A stretch of DNA of 64,000 nucleotides from Bog-1198 sp963727045 (GTDB taxonomy: Bacteria; Pseudomonadota; Gammaproteobacteria; Steroidobacterales; Steroidobacteraceae), in contig CAVSES010000002.1 of NCBI GenBank assembly GCA_963727045.1, positions 248,001 through 312,000 on the forward strand, in the 5' to 3' direction. The notes under the pieces are model-generated. The model searched no databases. It was not told the DNA's origin and saw only the letters and a list, made by a program, of their open reading frames with translations. Positions 37,112 to 46,562 of the stretch are shown here, one piece after another (position 1 is the stretch's first letter; each line of letters opens with the position of its first letter). Position numbers and translations under genes: made by a program.

Positions 37112-37254
37112 GCGGCTGCTCTCCTGGACGCCGCGTAACCCCCAGCCACGGCTATTGGTGCAATGCGGCTCAATGTAGAGGGGCCGCATCCCGTTATCGG
37201 CGGCGAACTGGCGAACTGGACCGTCGGAACCAGCAATTGCGGCAGAATAGGCGG

Positions 37255-38502
37255 ATGTCAACGACCGGAAACCAACAGGAATGCAGCGGCCGCGTCCCAA
37301 GCGGTGCCGCCCGGCTGTCGCGGCGCGCCGCTCTGGGGCAGCTCATGTCCATTGCGGGTATGGCCGCTTTCGGCGCGCGAACCGCACGTGGCCGGTCGCC
37401 TGCGGCACCGGTCGGGGATTCGGCGCCGCTTGCGGACCTTGGCATGGAACTCGACCCGCAACAGCGCGCCGCCGGCGTCGCTTTCCTCAGCCGCCATGCG
37501 TCCATTGATGCGCATAGTCATCCCGGACGATTCTTTCTCAAGAACTTGCCGTACGAAACGCCGACGACGCGCGCCTTTGGCGGGCCATTCGAAGCACAGG
37601 CGGTCGCCGACCTCAATGCCGGTCAGGTAAGCGCCACCCTGATTGCCGCCGTGGCGGACATGCGTCTGCTCGAAATGACGCCGTCCGGTCTGCATGCGGC
37701 AGGGAAATATCAGGCGGGCGAGGCGTATGCGGACTATCGGCGGCAACTGGCGGAGCTCAAGGCGCTGGTTGCCCGCCGCGAACTCTCCCGCGGATTGAAC
37801 CCTTCCGACGTCTACGCCGCGCAGCGCCGCCGCCGCACGGCGGCCATCTTCGCGGTCGAGGGCGGCGATTTCATCGAGGACCGCATGGAGCGCGTGCACG
37901 AGGCCTTCCGCAACGGCGTGCGCGCCATCACCGTCGTGCATTACCACGTCAATCATATCGGTGACATACAAACCGAACCGCCCGTTCACGACGGGCTGAC
38001 GCCGTTCGGCAAAGCCGTCATCCGCGAAATGAATAGAACCGGGATCATCGTCGATCTTGCCCATGCGACTTTCGCGGTGACGAAGGACACTCTCGAGGTA
38101 TCGACGAGGCCGGTCATGATTTCCCACACGAACTTGTCGACTCCGGCGGTCAACCACCCGCGCCTGATCAGCAGCGAACACGCCAAACTCGTGGCCGCTG
38201 CGGGCGGCATCATCGGTTCGTGGCCCTCCGGCATCGGCCAGGCCTCCTTTGCGGACTACATCGATTCGATTCAACGCCTGGTCGACACCGTGGGGGTCGA
38301 CCATGTGGCGATCGGCACGGATATGGACGCGAACTTCCGGCCGGTTCTGCGCAGCTACCGCGACTGGGGTCTGATCCCGGCTGCCTTGCTCGCCCGCGGC
38401 ATGCAGGAGGCGGAGGCCGCAAAAATCATGGGCGGCAATTTCCTACGCCTGTTCGGGGCGAGCCTGTCCGCCGAGCCGCATCATTCCGCACCCGCGCCGT
38501 AG
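37255..38502 (+). CDS. Tat-exported membrane dipeptidase (peptidase M19)
   Basis: A 415-residue exported zinc hydrolase. The leader has a twin-arginine motif (LSRRAALGQLMS) and a hydrophobic segment. The mature enzyme shows DAHSHPG (first zinc ligands), AVEGGDFIE (bridging Glu), HYHVNHIGD, DLAHATFAV, ISHTNLS and AIGTDMDANF, matching the renal dipeptidase/M19 family. The family cleaves dipeptides, including D-amino acid forms, and some beta-lactams. Folding in the cytoplasm before Tat export fits a metalloenzyme. No obvious partner is adjacent. Confidence 0.87.
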   Translation: MSTTGNQQECSGRVPSGAARLSRRAALGQLMSIAGMAAFGARTARGRSPAAPVGDSAPLADLGMELDPQQRAAGVAFLSRHASIDAHSHPGRFFLKNLPYETPTTRAFGGPFEAQAVADLNAGQVSATLIAAVADMRLLEMTPSGLHAAGKYQAGEAYADYRRQLAELKALVARRELSRGLNPSDVYAAQRRRRTAAIFAVEGGDFIEDRMERVHEAFRNGVRAITVVHYHVNHIGDIQTEPPVHDGLTPFGKAVIREMNRTGIIVDLAHATFAVTKDTLEVSTRPVMISHTNLSTPAVNHPRLISSEHAKLVAAAGGIIGSWPSGIGQASFADYIDSIQRLVDTVGVDHVAIGTDMDANFRPVLRSYRDWGLIPAALLARGMQEAEAAKIMGGNFLRLFGASLSAEPHHSAPAP

Positions 38503-38538
38503 TAGGATCTGGGCTGGGTATGTTCAGCCGGGGGTCCT

Positions 38539-38748
38539 ATGGACGAACTTACTGCGATACTGTTGACCGTTCAAGACCGCATGGAAGCGCTCATCGATCA
38601 GATCGAATCCGGCGCCCTGAGCATCACGGAAACCGGCACCGCTCCGGCCGACGGCGGCCAGAATCACCTGAGGGTGCTGCGCGAGCAGCGCGATGACTTG
38701 GACAAGGCCATCGCCCTGGCGCGCAATCCCCAACGAAGGGCCTACTGA
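38539..38748 (+). CDS. Small acidic helical protein of unknown function
   Basis: A 69-residue protein with two predicted amphipathic helices (MDELTAILLTVQDRMEALIDQ and LRVLREQRDDLDKAIALA) joined by a Gly/Thr-rich linker. No family is recognised. It follows the dipeptidase gene by 36 bases on the same strand and ends six bases before the convergent Hcp-like gene. GGGGG at 38529-38533 serves as ribosome site. Confidence 0.55.
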   Translation: MDELTAILLTVQDRMEALIDQIESGALSITETGTAPADGGQNHLRVLREQRDDLDKAIALARNPQRRAY

Positions 38749-38753
38749 CCGTC

Positions 38754-39293
38754 TTACAGCGCCCAGTCATCGACGGCGATGGCGGACGAGTCCAGGTCCA
38801 GCAGCTCGATCTTTTGATAAGCGAAAGAGATGCGTTCGCGATCGTCGCCGCGTGCATCACCGCTCGCTCCGTCGCCCATGTCCTTGATGTCGACGATGAT
38901 CGCCCTCGTGAGAATGATCCTGAAAAATGCGGCCGACGCGCCGCCTCGCTCTGAATCCCGGTACAGCGTGCAGGTCACCGTCGACAAGCTCTCGCTCGTC
39001 GCTGCGGCCGCAAAGAACAGCGGCGAGGAACGGTCGATCGACTTGGTGATAGTAAACGGCGAGTGCTGCCGTTTGCCGGTGCTGAGTCCACTCGAAGAGT
39101 CGTAAGGCACGGTGAGCTCTTCCATGAATGCGGACACGGGTATCTGCGTGGCATCGCCGTTCAAACCGTGATCGCCCTGAAATTTGCCTTGTTTGGCGCC
39201 GACGAACGTGCAGTAAATGTGTTCGGCGGATGCCGGAAGCGAGAGCGCAAGCAACGCCAGCCCGGCCAACGAGGAATACACGAATCGCGCCAT
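38754..39293 (-). CDS. Orphan Hcp-like (T6SS tube) protein with signal peptide
   Basis: A 179-residue protein. The first 23 residues form a clear Sec-type signal (FVYSSLAGLALLALSLPASA). The rest follows the Hcp1 family: HIYCTFVGAKQGKFQGD, STGKRQHSPFTITKSIDRSS, TVTCTLYRD, FFRIILTRAIIVDIKDMGD and RISFAYQKIELLD. Hcp normally stacks into the type VI tube in the cytoplasm and has no signal peptide. No other type VI gene lies in the window. The ATG at 39293 has AAGGAG eight bases upstream, so the leader is well supported. A periplasmic or secreted role for an Hcp ring is possible. Confidence 0.78.
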   Translation of the reverse strand: MARFVYSSLAGLALLALSLPASAEHIYCTFVGAKQGKFQGDHGLNGDATQIPVSAFMEELTVPYDSSSGLSTGKRQHSPFTITKSIDRSSPLFFAAAATSESLSTVTCTLYRDSERGGASAAFFRIILTRAIIVDIKDMGDGASGDARGDDRERISFAYQKIELLDLDSSAIAVDDWAL

Positions 39294-39395
39294 GTCACGT
39301 CTCCTTATGTCATGATGCCCGCGAATATAATTGAACGGCATTCGAAGCTTTGTGATGTCCTTACCAAAACTTCGAGCCGGCGCGTGCGGCGCTTC

Positions 39396-40598
39396 TCAGT
39401 TCACTTCGATCGGCATCGATAGAAAGCCGCGGAATCGTGCGCGTCCGCCGCGAACCGGAGCGCCCGCCGGACGGTAATCGGGGAAGCGATCGATGAAGCG
39501 CGAGATCGCCACCCTGCCTTCCAACCGCGCGAGATTCACGCCGACGCACTGATGCGGGCCCGACGCGAACGCCAGATGCCGGTTGGGCTTTCGCGCAATG
39601 TCCAGGCGGTCCGGATCCTCGAATTGCGCGGGGTCCCGGTTCGCGGCGCCGATGCAGAGATTCAAGAGTGTTCCGGCCGGCAGCGCAATTCCGCCAAGCT
39701 CCGTATCCACGGTCGTGCGGCGATTTCCCAGTTGATTCGAGCTCTCGAAACGCAGGAACTCCTCCACGGCGGTCTTGATAAGCTCCGGATCGTTCATCAG
39801 GGCGCGGCGCTGCTCCGGCCATTCGATCAGCAATTGCAGACCGTTGCCGATGAGGTTCGTCGTCGTCTCGTGCCCGGCATTGAGGATGAATATGCAATTC
39901 TGCAGCAGCTCCGTTTCCGAGAGCTGCGATCCGCCGAGATCCGGGTCCAGGAGCCGCGTCAACACGTCGTTGGCGGAATCGCCGGGCCGCCGGCGGCGGT
40001 CGGCCACGAGTTCCGCGAGAAAGGCCAGAAAGTCGCGGACCGCCTGGTTGCCCCTGTCGAGCATCGCCGCCGTCGGCGCGGGTTCGAGCGCTCCCAAGAT
40101 CGCGAGCGACCACCCTCGAAGGGGCGATCGTTCCCCGTGTGGAACGGCAAGGAGATTGCCGATGATTTCGACCGGGATCGCGGACGCGAATTCGGCGATC
40201 AAGTCGGCCTGCCCTTTCGCTTCGATTCGATCCAGCAGTGCATCGACCAGGGAGTTCAGGTCCGGCTCCATGTCGGCAATCGCCCGCGGGGTCAGCGCAC
40301 CCGCGATGATTTTGCGAACCCGGGTGTGCAGCGGCGGATCGTTGAAGACCAGGCTGGTGGTGTGATGTTCGTACAACGGTGAATCGCCGAACTTCGGCTT
40401 GAACTCGATCTTCTTGTCGGAGCTGAACGTGGTCGTGTCGCGATACACGAGATCGAGATCCGCGTAGCGCGTGAGCAACATGGATCCATCGGGCAGCCGG
40501 TGCACGGGCGAGATGGATCTTAGCCTGGCGTAGGTCGGATATGGATCCTCATAAAAAGAGCGCGGCAGAGCCCGCAGGTCAAAGTCATCGATGTTCAT
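39396..40598 (-). CDS. Cytochrome P450
   Basis: A 400-residue soluble bacterial P450. Seen: the oxygen-binding I helix NAGHETTTN at 240-248, the ExxR motif at 280-283, the NRDPAQFEDPDRLDIAR meander and the haem loop FASGPHQCVG with Cys351. The substrate is unknown. No ferredoxin or reductase gene is adjacent. It starts 215 bp from the divergent phosphoesterase gene. The haem loop has Ser-Gly-Pro-His where FGxGxHxC is usual, which is a common bacterial variant. Confidence 0.93.
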   Translation of the reverse strand: MNIDDFDLRALPRSFYEDPYPTYARLRSISPVHRLPDGSMLLTRYADLDLVYRDTTTFSSDKKIEFKPKFGDSPLYEHHTTSLVFNDPPLHTRVRKIIAGALTPRAIADMEPDLNSLVDALLDRIEAKGQADLIAEFASAIPVEIIGNLLAVPHGERSPLRGWSLAILGALEPAPTAAMLDRGNQAVRDFLAFLAELVADRRRRPGDSANDVLTRLLDPDLGGSQLSETELLQNCIFILNAGHETTTNLIGNGLQLLIEWPEQRRALMNDPELIKTAVEEFLRFESSNQLGNRRTTVDTELGGIALPAGTLLNLCIGAANRDPAQFEDPDRLDIARKPNRHLAFASGPHQCVGVNLARLEGRVAISRFIDRFPDYRPAGAPVRGGRARFRGFLSMPIEVN

Positions 40599-40812
40599 GT
40601 CCCGTGATCTTGGCCGAATGCCGCGGACGCAAGTGCCGCAGGCGAATTTCGCACACCATCGGTGGGACGCGCAAGGGATGGCGCTGCTTTCGCAGGGCGG
40701 ACATTGTCATCCAAATTTCACGCACCGGAGATGAGCCGGATACCGCGATGCAATTTTCGGCGCATAGATTCCCCGGCGGTTGAGATCAACAACACCAACC
40801 GGAGAGGAAAAT

Positions 40813-42708
40813 ATGCTTCCACATTGCCAGAGAATTTGGCGCACGAGAATTGCCGCGGGCGCATCCGCAGCGGCGCTGTCCGCATTGAGTTTGGCCGCAA
40901 CGGCGCAAGCCGCGGATCCTGATCCGCCGGCCGACGCCTTGAAGACCGCATCGCCGATCAAGCACGTGATCATCATCGTCGGGGAGAATCGCAGCTTCGA
41001 CCACGTGTTCGCGACTTACATCCCCAGGAACAAGCGAGAGAGGGTGCGCAATCTCCTCTCCGAGAGGATCGTCAATGCGGACGGAACGCCGGGTCCGCAG
41101 TTCGCGAAGGCCCATCAATACGAGATCACGTCAGCGCCGAACGGCGGACGCTTCTTCAGCAGCGCCGATCTCAAAGACAAGACCCTCTATGGCACGCTGC
41201 CCGCCCCGGACGTGGGCGGCGTCGGCGCGGTCTCTCCCTATGCCGCGATTCTGGGCATCCCGGGCGGCGATCCAGGCCTGCCGCCGCAGGATCAATTCCT
41301 GTTCGCCACGGGCGGCACCGGCCTCGGCTTTACGCTCGGGCCGGACACCCGCGTCACCAACGTCAATGGTTTGCCGCCCGGGCCGTTCCAGCTGACGGGG
41401 CCCACCATGCCGTTCGATGCGTTTACCGGCGACACGATCCACCAGTATTTCCAAATGGTGCAGCAGGTCGATTGCGCCATCGACAAGGAACATGTGTCCA
41501 AGGAAAACCCGACCGGCTGCCTGCACGACCTGCAATCGGCGGTCACGACCACGTACAGCACACCCCCATCGGGAGCGCCTCATGACACCGGTCAAACCAT
41601 GGCGTTCTTCAACATGCAGCAGGGCGACGCGCCGCTCTTCCAGTCCCTCGCCGACCAATACACGATGAGCGACAACTACCACCAGCCGGTGCTTGGCGGC
41701 ACCGGCCCCGACAGCCAGCCGCTCGGTTTCGCGGACCAGGTGTTCTTCAGCGACGGCAACGGCAATCCTGCCACACCCGCGGCGGCCAACATCTACAACC
41801 CCGAACCGCAGCCGGGCACTCTCAATTTGTACACGCGGCGTGCGCAGTGGTTCGACTGCTCCGATGACATCTTGCCGGGAATCGCGCCGATCACGAGCTA
41901 CCTGAAGTCGCTGCCGTATCATGTGCAGTCCAAATGCGGCCCCGGACAATATTGGCAGGCGGTCAATGTGAACCCTGCGTTCACACCCAAGGGCGCCGTG
42001 CAAGCGGGACTCGTGGTGCCGCCGACGATGCAGCGGAGCATCGGCGATGTGTTGAGCGCCCACAATATCAGCTGGAAATACTACGGCGGAGGCTTCAACG
42101 CCGACGGCACGGCCAGTCCGTTCAACGGCAGCTACTGCAACATCTGCAATCCCTTCGAATATCAGTCGAATTATCCCTCCATGGTCGCCGATCATATGAG
42201 GGATGTCACCGATCTCTTCGTCGACCTCAAAAACGGCACGCTGCCTGCGGTATCCTACGCAAAGCCCGACGGAACGATGGACGGACATCCTGCTTCTTCT
42301 AAATGGACGCTGTTCGAGGCGTTTGCGAAGAACATCATCGAGCTTGCGCAGAGCAATCCGGAGCAATGGGCCGAGACCGCCATCTTCGTCACCGTGGACG
42401 AAGGCGGCGGCTATTATGATTCGGGATTCATCCAACCCGTGGACTTCTTCGGCACGGGGCCCCGCATTCCGATGATTGCCGTATCGCCTTTTTCGACGGG
42501 CGGTCGCGTCAGCCATGCGTACAGCGAACATTCCTCGTTCGTTAAATTCATCGAACGCAACTGGAAGCTTCACGGCACCCTGAGCGAGCGCAGCCGGGAC
42601 AACCTGCCCAATCCCATACAGGATGACGAGGACAACGCATATGTTCCGCGCAACATGCCGGCCATCGGCGACTTGTTCGACCTGTTCGACTTTGACCGTC
42701 AGCATTGA
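40813..42708 (+). CDS. Exported phosphoesterase (acid phosphatase/phospholipase C family)
   Basis: A 631-residue exported enzyme with an N-terminal signal (GASAAALSALSLAATAQA) and a phosphoesterase-family domain starting HVIIIVGENRSFDHVF, which includes the metal-site Asn and the nucleophile region. Later segments VTVDEGGGYYDSGFIQP and SEHSSFVKFIERNW are typical of AcpA and phospholipase C relatives. The substrate is undetermined. GGAGAGGAAAAT precedes the ATG at 40813. A strong hairpin follows the stop. Confidence 0.88.
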   Translation: MLPHCQRIWRTRIAAGASAAALSALSLAATAQAADPDPPADALKTASPIKHVIIIVGENRSFDHVFATYIPRNKRERVRNLLSERIVNADGTPGPQFAKAHQYEITSAPNGGRFFSSADLKDKTLYGTLPAPDVGGVGAVSPYAAILGIPGGDPGLPPQDQFLFATGGTGLGFTLGPDTRVTNVNGLPPGPFQLTGPTMPFDAFTGDTIHQYFQMVQQVDCAIDKEHVSKENPTGCLHDLQSAVTTTYSTPPSGAPHDTGQTMAFFNMQQGDAPLFQSLADQYTMSDNYHQPVLGGTGPDSQPLGFADQVFFSDGNGNPATPAAANIYNPEPQPGTLNLYTRRAQWFDCSDDILPGIAPITSYLKSLPYHVQSKCGPGQYWQAVNVNPAFTPKGAVQAGLVVPPTMQRSIGDVLSAHNISWKYYGGGFNADGTASPFNGSYCNICNPFEYQSNYPSMVADHMRDVTDLFVDLKNGTLPAVSYAKPDGTMDGHPASSKWTLFEAFAKNIIELAQSNPEQWAETAIFVTVDEGGGYYDSGFIQPVDFFGTGPRIPMIAVSPFSTGGRVSHAYSEHSSFVKFIERNWKLHGTLSERSRDNLPNPIQDDEDNAYVPRNMPAIGDLFDLFDFDRQH

Positions 42709-42759
42709 GGAGAGATTCGGCGACGCGTCCTGAAGGCGCGTTCGCGGATTGAAGGAGCG

Positions 42760-42789
42760 GCGCCGGCGGGTGCAGTGACCTGCCGGCGC
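42760..42789 (+). terminator. Probable intrinsic terminator after the phosphoesterase gene
   Basis: GCGCCGGCGG pairs with CTGCCGGCGC through ten base pairs including one G-U, with a ten-base loop, and the run TGCCGCCCTTT follows. It lies 51 bases beyond the stop codon at 42708. Confidence 0.65.
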
Positions 42790-42815
42790 TGCCGCCCTTT
42801 GGGAGTTTCAAACGA

Positions 42816-42835
42816 TACTGTATTTATGTACAGTA
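42816..42835. promoter_or_regulatory. LexA (SOS) box
   Basis: TACTGTATTTATGTACAGTA contains CTGT-N8-ACAG and matches 18 of 20 positions of the enterobacterial consensus. It lies 113 bases before the lipoprotein gene. No SOS repair gene is adjacent. Confidence 0.75.
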
Positions 42836-42947
42836 TCATGAAATGCGCGACCACAGCCGCCGATGCAATCCGCCCATTGGCCCCGAGGCGCAGGTATTGT
42901 TAAGTGGCGCACAACCTCCTCGCCCGGTTGCCGTATAGGCTAGCTGC

Positions 42948-43379
42948 ATGCGTAATCTGAAAATTTCCGCGCTGCTGCTGTCGATCGGCACTCTCGGTGC
43001 ATGCGCCACGTCGCACGTGATGATGGGCCAGGCCCGACCGCCGATTTCTCCGTCGCTCGTGCAAGTCTACGTTCATCCGCCCGCCGCCAAATATGAGGAG
43101 ATCGCCATGCTCGACACGTCGAGCCGGGGCGGTTTTGGCTTTACGGCCCAAGGCAAAACGGACGTTGTCATCAACCGTCTGAAGGAAGAAGCGGCCAAGC
43201 TCGGCGCCAATGGGGTCCTGCTGCAGGGGGTCGGTGACCAACCGGGAGGCTCCATCAGCACGGGCTTTGGGCAAGCCAGCGCTTACGGCAACCAAGCCAC
43301 CGCCGGCGGTATCGGCTTCTCCGGAAACGTCATGCAGAAGGTCGGCAGCGGAATAGCCATCTACGTCCAGCCCAACTGA
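42948..43379 (+). CDS. Small lipoprotein of unknown function
   Basis: A 143-residue protein with a lipoprotein signal: MRNLKISALLLSIGTLGACA has the lipobox LGAC. The mature part contains YEEIAMLDTSSRGGFGF, VINRLKEEAAKLGANGVLLQGVG and a glycine-rich C-terminus. The KLGANGVLLQ pattern resembles small envelope proteins with a heavy-metal-binding-like (YbjQ) fold, but I would not name a family. The LexA box 113 bases upstream may control it. It is convergent with the TonB receptor. Confidence 0.65.
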   Translation: MRNLKISALLLSIGTLGACATSHVMMGQARPPISPSLVQVYVHPPAAKYEEIAMLDTSSRGGFGFTAQGKTDVVINRLKEEAAKLGANGVLLQGVGDQPGGSISTGFGQASAYGNQATAGGIGFSGNVMQKVGSGIAIYVQPN

Positions 43380-43413
43380 ACGTTCCCGAGGCAAGTCGGG
43401 GTTGAAGTGCGGG

Positions 43414-45577
43414 TCAAAGGGATTTGGCGAGCCCCAAGAACAAACCGCGCCGCGGACCATATTGCGGGGCTCCGACACCGACGCCCGTACCGTTGCGGAT
43501 TTGATACTCCTTGTCGAAGACATTCATCACATCGAAGCGCGCAGTCAACGTACCCGAACCGGGAATGTCAAATATGTGGGTCATCCCGCTGTTGACCTGC
43601 GTGTAGTACGGCAGGTGCGCGCCGTTCGGGATGCCCGTGCCTCCATAGGGCGTGGTCCCGCCCGGCGGAAGCTCGAGATCCGCACGCAATCCCGAACCCA
43701 ATAGAAAATCCGCGCTCAATCGAGTGCCGCGCCAGAGATAAGACAGGCCTCCGGATGCTGTCTTCTGCTGCTCGTGGTCCAGATGAATGTAGTTGTTGGC
43801 GATATATGCCAGATCACGAGGCGCGAAGTTGAACTGTGCGGAGTCGATTTGCTTGCCTTTCGCGCTTTGCATCGACAGATTGAAATAGGCGGTCCACGCC
43901 TTGGTCGAGTAATTGGCGGTGAATTCGGCGCCGCATTGCCTTCCATACCGGTAGTTGAAGGGTGTCAGGATGATCGGGGCGCCGAACTGACCCTCGTCGA
44001 TCAAGTTCGCGGATTGTTTGTAGTAGGAGTCGACCCCGACGCTGAATTCGCGGCTGATCTTCTGCTGCATTCCGAGGTCGTAGTAATTCGCTCTCTCGGG
44101 CAGCGGCGCATCCGCTGCGGTGAAAGCCGGCGATGAAGTCGTGTTGCGAAAGAGGGTGATGTCCTTCGCGCCCACGAGTTCGAACGGCGGCGGCGAGAGA
44201 TAGCGGGAATAGCCTGCATGCAGCGTCGTGCCCGGCTGCACCTGCCAGACGAGGTTCATGCGCGGGCTCGCCTGGCTTGCGCTCGTGTAAGCGGTGAACC
44301 GGTCAAACCGCACGCCGTAGTTGACCGTCGACGGTGGGTCGCGATTTTCCACTCATCCTGAACATAGATGCTCTCGATCCACTCGGTCCTGGTGCCATTG
44401 TCGATGATGGAGATGGGGACGTCGCTGAGCGCAATCCCCGCATCGTCAGTCGGCAGTACGCGCGATGTGGTGTCGCTGATCGAATGATCGGTCTGAAAGA
44501 AAAGGCCGGCGCGAACGTGTGATTGTCGTTGAGCCGATACGCGCCATCACTTTGCAGCGCGTAGGCGACGTTCTGCTTGACGGCATCCTGGGCGATGCCG
44601 GTAAACAAAAGATCGCCCGGCGAATCCGGCGTGAAGGTCAGGCTCGAGTATCGGACGATCATCGAGGTCTGAACGTCGAGGGCACCGGCGGAGTGTTGCC
44701 AGCTGAGCGCGCCGAACCGGGTTATCTCGCGCTGGTTTTCATCGAGGTCCGGCTCCGGATACGCCGATTCCCCGTCCACGGTCAGTCCCAATGAGGGCTG
44801 CAAGCCGCTCTGGTCTGGAATCTGAAACCTGGCCTGGGAGTTTCCGAGCATGAGCGCAACCCGGTTCTCCTCATCGAGGATGTCCTCGAAGTAGCCGAAG
44901 CCATGATACTGCGTCGTGTGGTCATGAATCGGATTCGCGCGACCGTCGGGCGACTCGATGCCCAGGTCATTGCGCAAGAAATCTCCCGATACGAAATAGC
45001 TATAGGGACCTACGCCGCCTCCGTAGCTGACGCTCGGCTGCACCTGACCGTGGCTGCCTCCGTATAGGGACACCGTGCCGCCTGGAATTTGGATTCCATT
45101 CTTCGTGGTGATATCGATGATGCCGGCCGTGCGCAGACCGTATTCGGCCGGCAGCGCACCGGTGATCAGGCTCATCGACGAAATGAAGCGCGGATCCAAC
45201 GATTGTCCGAATACGCTGATGCCTTCCGGCAAAATGACGCCGTTCAATCGATATTGAAGGCCATTGTGCTCGCCGCGAACGTGAAATTGTCCGAACGAGT
45301 CCTGCGTCACGTCGGGCGCCTGCATGATGACCTGATTTAGCAGCGTATTGTCGCCGCCCGGCGTCGCGGCGACCGCCGCGGCATCGATGGTATAGGTCGA
45401 CGCGCCCGTCTGGGTTTGGATCCGCGAACGACCTTCGTCCAACTGCTGCGCCGTCACCACGATCTCGGGCAAATTGGAGCTGTCCGTCGCGTCTGCGACC
45501 GCCGCGGAACTGCAGAGAAAAAGGGCAACGGGTACGGCCACGCTGAACGCCGCAGCCCCGCGGGGATAACTGTACAT
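43414..45577 (-). pseudogene. TonB-dependent outer-membrane receptor, two frameshifts
   Basis: Three frames together give a receptor of about 720 residues. The N-terminal part (45577 to about 44514) has a signal peptide, a plug domain with ITGALPAEYGLRTAGIIDITTKNG, and beta strands. The middle (about 44513-44343) continues in another frame as AGLFFQTDHSISDTTS. The rest (about 44342-43414) is in the third frame as VNYGVRFDRFTAYTS and ends GLFLGLAKSL, a typical terminal strand. Each break behaves as a one-base loss. No stop interrupts the correct frames. Substrate unknown. It follows a small HELGH-containing protein gene, probably in one operon. Confidence 0.82.
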
Positions 45578-45656
45578 CGGGATGGCTCCACAAAAGCTGA
45601 GTGACGACGAACCGCCGCCGATCGCTCGGACGGGTCAGTTCGCAAGACCGAAGGTG

Positions 45657-45971
45657 TCAGCTGATGGAGGGCGGCCCGCGGCTGCGGGGTCGAGGGACGG
45701 AAGCGTCGATGACCGAATACTGCGGCTTCGACTGTACTTGGGAGGTGGCGCGACCCAAGAGCGGAACATGAAAGGAATGACTGAATGCCGCAGCGGCGGC
45801 TTGTGCAAATGCCGGGCAAAGCGTGCAGCTCGTATCGACGGCGCCCCCGGCATCCATTCGTACAGCCGCGCTGTTCCAACCCGCGACATGACCGAGCTCG
45901 TGAACCGCAGCGCCCTGCTGCGCCATCAGGAGCAGCAGCAAGAGGCCCAGTGGTTTTAGGACATGCTTCAT
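45657..45971 (-). CDS. Small exported protein upstream of the TonB receptor
   Basis: A 104-residue protein with a hydrophobic signal (LKPLGLLLLLLMAQQGAA) followed by VHELGHVAGW, TSCTLCPAFAQAA and a proline/arginine tail. The order HELGH, C-x2-C-P and a histidine further on could bind metal. It resembles short exported proteins found beside metal or TonB receptor genes, without a function I can name. The gap to the receptor start is 79 bases on the same strand. No clear ribosome site is visible at 45971. Confidence 0.5.
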   Translation of the reverse strand: MKHVLKPLGLLLLLLMAQQGAAVHELGHVAGWNSAAVRMDAGGAVDTSCTLCPAFAQAAAAAFSHSFHVPLLGRATSQVQSKPQYSVIDASVPRPRSRGPPSIS

Positions 45972-46131
45972 TCGATTGATCGGCAATCGCCCGGTGCGTC
46001 AATGTCGAACGCTAGCAGAAAGTCACGCATTTTTCAGCAGCAGGTCATGCAAGTGCGATGTTCATACAGTCTTTGAGGGGGCGGCACTACTGAATGGACG
46101 GCTTCGCTGCCTCTTGCCCACAATCCGCGGC

Positions 46132-46428
46132 ATGAGCCGCTACCAATTCCCTGCGTTCAACACCGTCTCGAAGCCCCGCTACGTGGTGTTGTGGGACCTG
46201 CACTGGCAAGTCCTCGAATGCCGGCGCCTCGAGCCGGCTGCGGACTTGTCGAGCGCAATGGCGAGCGCCATCGACAAGCTTGCCGCCGATGGCTGGAAAT
46301 CGGAGGCTACGCCCGAATACGGATTCGTGTTCATTCGCAATGGCGCCGAGAGGCGGTTGCTGATGTTGACGCCTCGCGATCCCAATAGCGGCGCGGCACA
46401 GTCGTTCAATCCCTTTCGATCAAGATGA
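46132..46428 (+). CDS. Conserved-looking small protein, unknown function
   Basis: A 98-residue protein beginning MSRYQFPAFNTVSKPRYVVL and including ALECRRLEP-like and WKSEATPEYGFVFIRNGAERRLLMLTPRDP segments. It looks like a compact alpha-beta domain with a beta hairpin near the end. I do not recognise a family. The start is chosen at the ATG; the frame remains open further upstream. It is isolated on the plus strand and carries only a weak ribosome site. Confidence 0.5.
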   Translation: MSRYQFPAFNTVSKPRYVVLWDLHWQVLECRRLEPAADLSSAMASAIDKLAADGWKSEATPEYGFVFIRNGAERRLLMLTPRDPNSGAAQSFNPFRSR

Positions 46429-46562
46429 CGGGCATCGGCCTTCTTGACGTGCACCCACCCCGATTCCTGTGACACAGATCCGCCCAAGTTGCGGGAAACA
46501 CCTATGGGAATAGGGCTGACTGAGCCGCTACTCTTGAAACACGTCAAAGGAAGGACACTCAC

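Noticed and set aside
41131..42705. 524-codon minus-strand open frame opposite the phosphoesterase gene
   Set aside because: It mirrors the codon pattern of a clear exported enzyme, is Arg/His-rich and has no recognisable domain.
42838..42903. A 21-codon frame starting just after the LexA box
   Set aside because: Too short, no clear ribosome site and no similarity to known SOS peptides, so it was not called as a gene.
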